DNA from: JAICQQ01 sp965651135
GTDB taxonomy: Bacteria; Myxococcota_A; Polyangia; Polyangiales; Polyangiaceae
Assembly (NCBI GenBank): GCA_965651135.1
Contig: CBFGRJ010000439.1
Coordinates: 1 to 6,049 of the forward strand
DNA: 6,049 nucleotides
Reading direction: 5' to 3'
This document shows, one piece after another, positions 5,894 to 6,049 of the stretch. Numbering within the stretch: position 1 is the stretch's first letter; every line of letters starts with the position of its first letter. A program made the position numbers and the translations under genes. Under the pieces are notes generated by a model. That model ran no database searches. It was not told the origin of the DNA and saw nothing but the letters and a program-made list of their open reading frames with translations.

Positions 5894-6049
5894 GCTGCTA
5901 CCTCCACTCCGAGATGCCGAAGCCCGGGCAGATGACCTGCTCGAGAGCCTCGTGATGCGCACGAGCCAGGAGGCTCGGGGTGAAATAGCGGAATGATCAG
6001 ACCGGTGCCCAGAGGCCGTCGATCGGAGCCACGTTGATTCGGTGGAAAA
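5894..6049. other. Upstream region of the Cys-rich lipoprotein, no gene recognised
   Basis: Apart from the ribosome binding site near 5900, this 156-bp stretch to the right edge shows no recognisable gene, RNA or convincing promoter. The minus-strand frame of the lipoprotein remains open through to the edge, but the implied residues are Arg/Ser-rich and look like GC-driven background. Confidence 0.4.
5900..5904 (-). promoter_or_regulatory. Strong Shine-Dalgarno fixing the Cys-rich lipoprotein start
   Basis: On the minus strand the sequence GGAGGtagcagcATG places GGAGG 7 nt before the ATG at 5891-5893. This rules in favour of a 208-aa protein over the in-frame GTG at 5962, which would add 23 Ser/Arg-rich residues in front of the signal peptide. 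Confidence 0.75.

Noticed and set aside
5015..5935. 306-codon plus-strand frame across the kinase 3' end and the Cys-rich lipoprotein
   Set aside because: It overlaps the well-supported receiver domain in another frame and then runs antisense to the lipoprotein; residues are Arg/Ala-rich without motifs.
1..6049. Search by eye for CRISPR arrays, tRNA or rRNA genes, insertion sequences and phage genes
   Set aside because: No regularly spaced repeats, tRNA-like cloverleaf, transposase motifs or terminal inverted repeats were seen.

Overview
The window is high-GC DNA with the look of a myxobacterial (Myxococcota, probably Polyangia) chromosome. The evidence is strong GC bias at third codon positions, many long spurious antisense frames, two secreted lipoproteins with long low-complexity Ser/Thr/Gly linkers behind the lipidated Cys, and a sensor-less hybrid histidine kinase. 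This placement is inferred from style, not from a marker gene.

Layout, left to right. (1) On the minus strand, entering from the left edge, is the 5' 260 codons of an AAC(3)-family aminoglycoside N-acetyltransferase-like protein (1-782); only about the last 25 residues seem to be missing. (2) Upstream of it on the same strand, 59 bp away, is a lipoprotein carrying an alpha/beta-hydrolase domain of the polyhydroxybutyrate depolymerase/feruloyl esterase (LpqC, COG3509) type (842-1945). (3) A divergent intergenic region of about 250 bp (1946-2194) separates this leftward pair from a rightward operon. (4) The operon encodes a double-domain KaiC-like RecA-fold ATPase (2195-3658) and, 16 bp later, a cytosolic hybrid histidine kinase with a degenerate N-terminal receiver-like domain and a complete C-terminal receiver (3675-5261). 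(5) Converging on the operon, with only 5 bp between the stop codons, is a minus-strand gene for a small lipoprotein with 14 Cys after the lipid-anchor Cys (5267-5893). The last about 150 bp hold only its upstream region.

Functionally the core is the two-gene module of KaiC-like ATPase plus hybrid kinase. The kinase has no transmembrane or PAS/GAF sensor, and the ATPase has no kaiA or kaiB beside it. The most economical reading is that the ATPase (ATP state or oligomer state) supplies the input to the kinase, perhaps through the pseudo-receiver, with output through the C-terminal receiver. In KaiC alignment terms the ATPase keeps both Walker A/B sets, has one Glu of each catalytic Glu pair, keeps Ser at the S431 position, has Tyr at the T432 position, and lacks the C-terminal A-loop/tail. 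A 13-codon acidic mini-ORF overlaps the ATPase start and contains its ribosome binding site. The flanking lipoproteins and the acetyltransferase have no obvious mechanistic link to the module.
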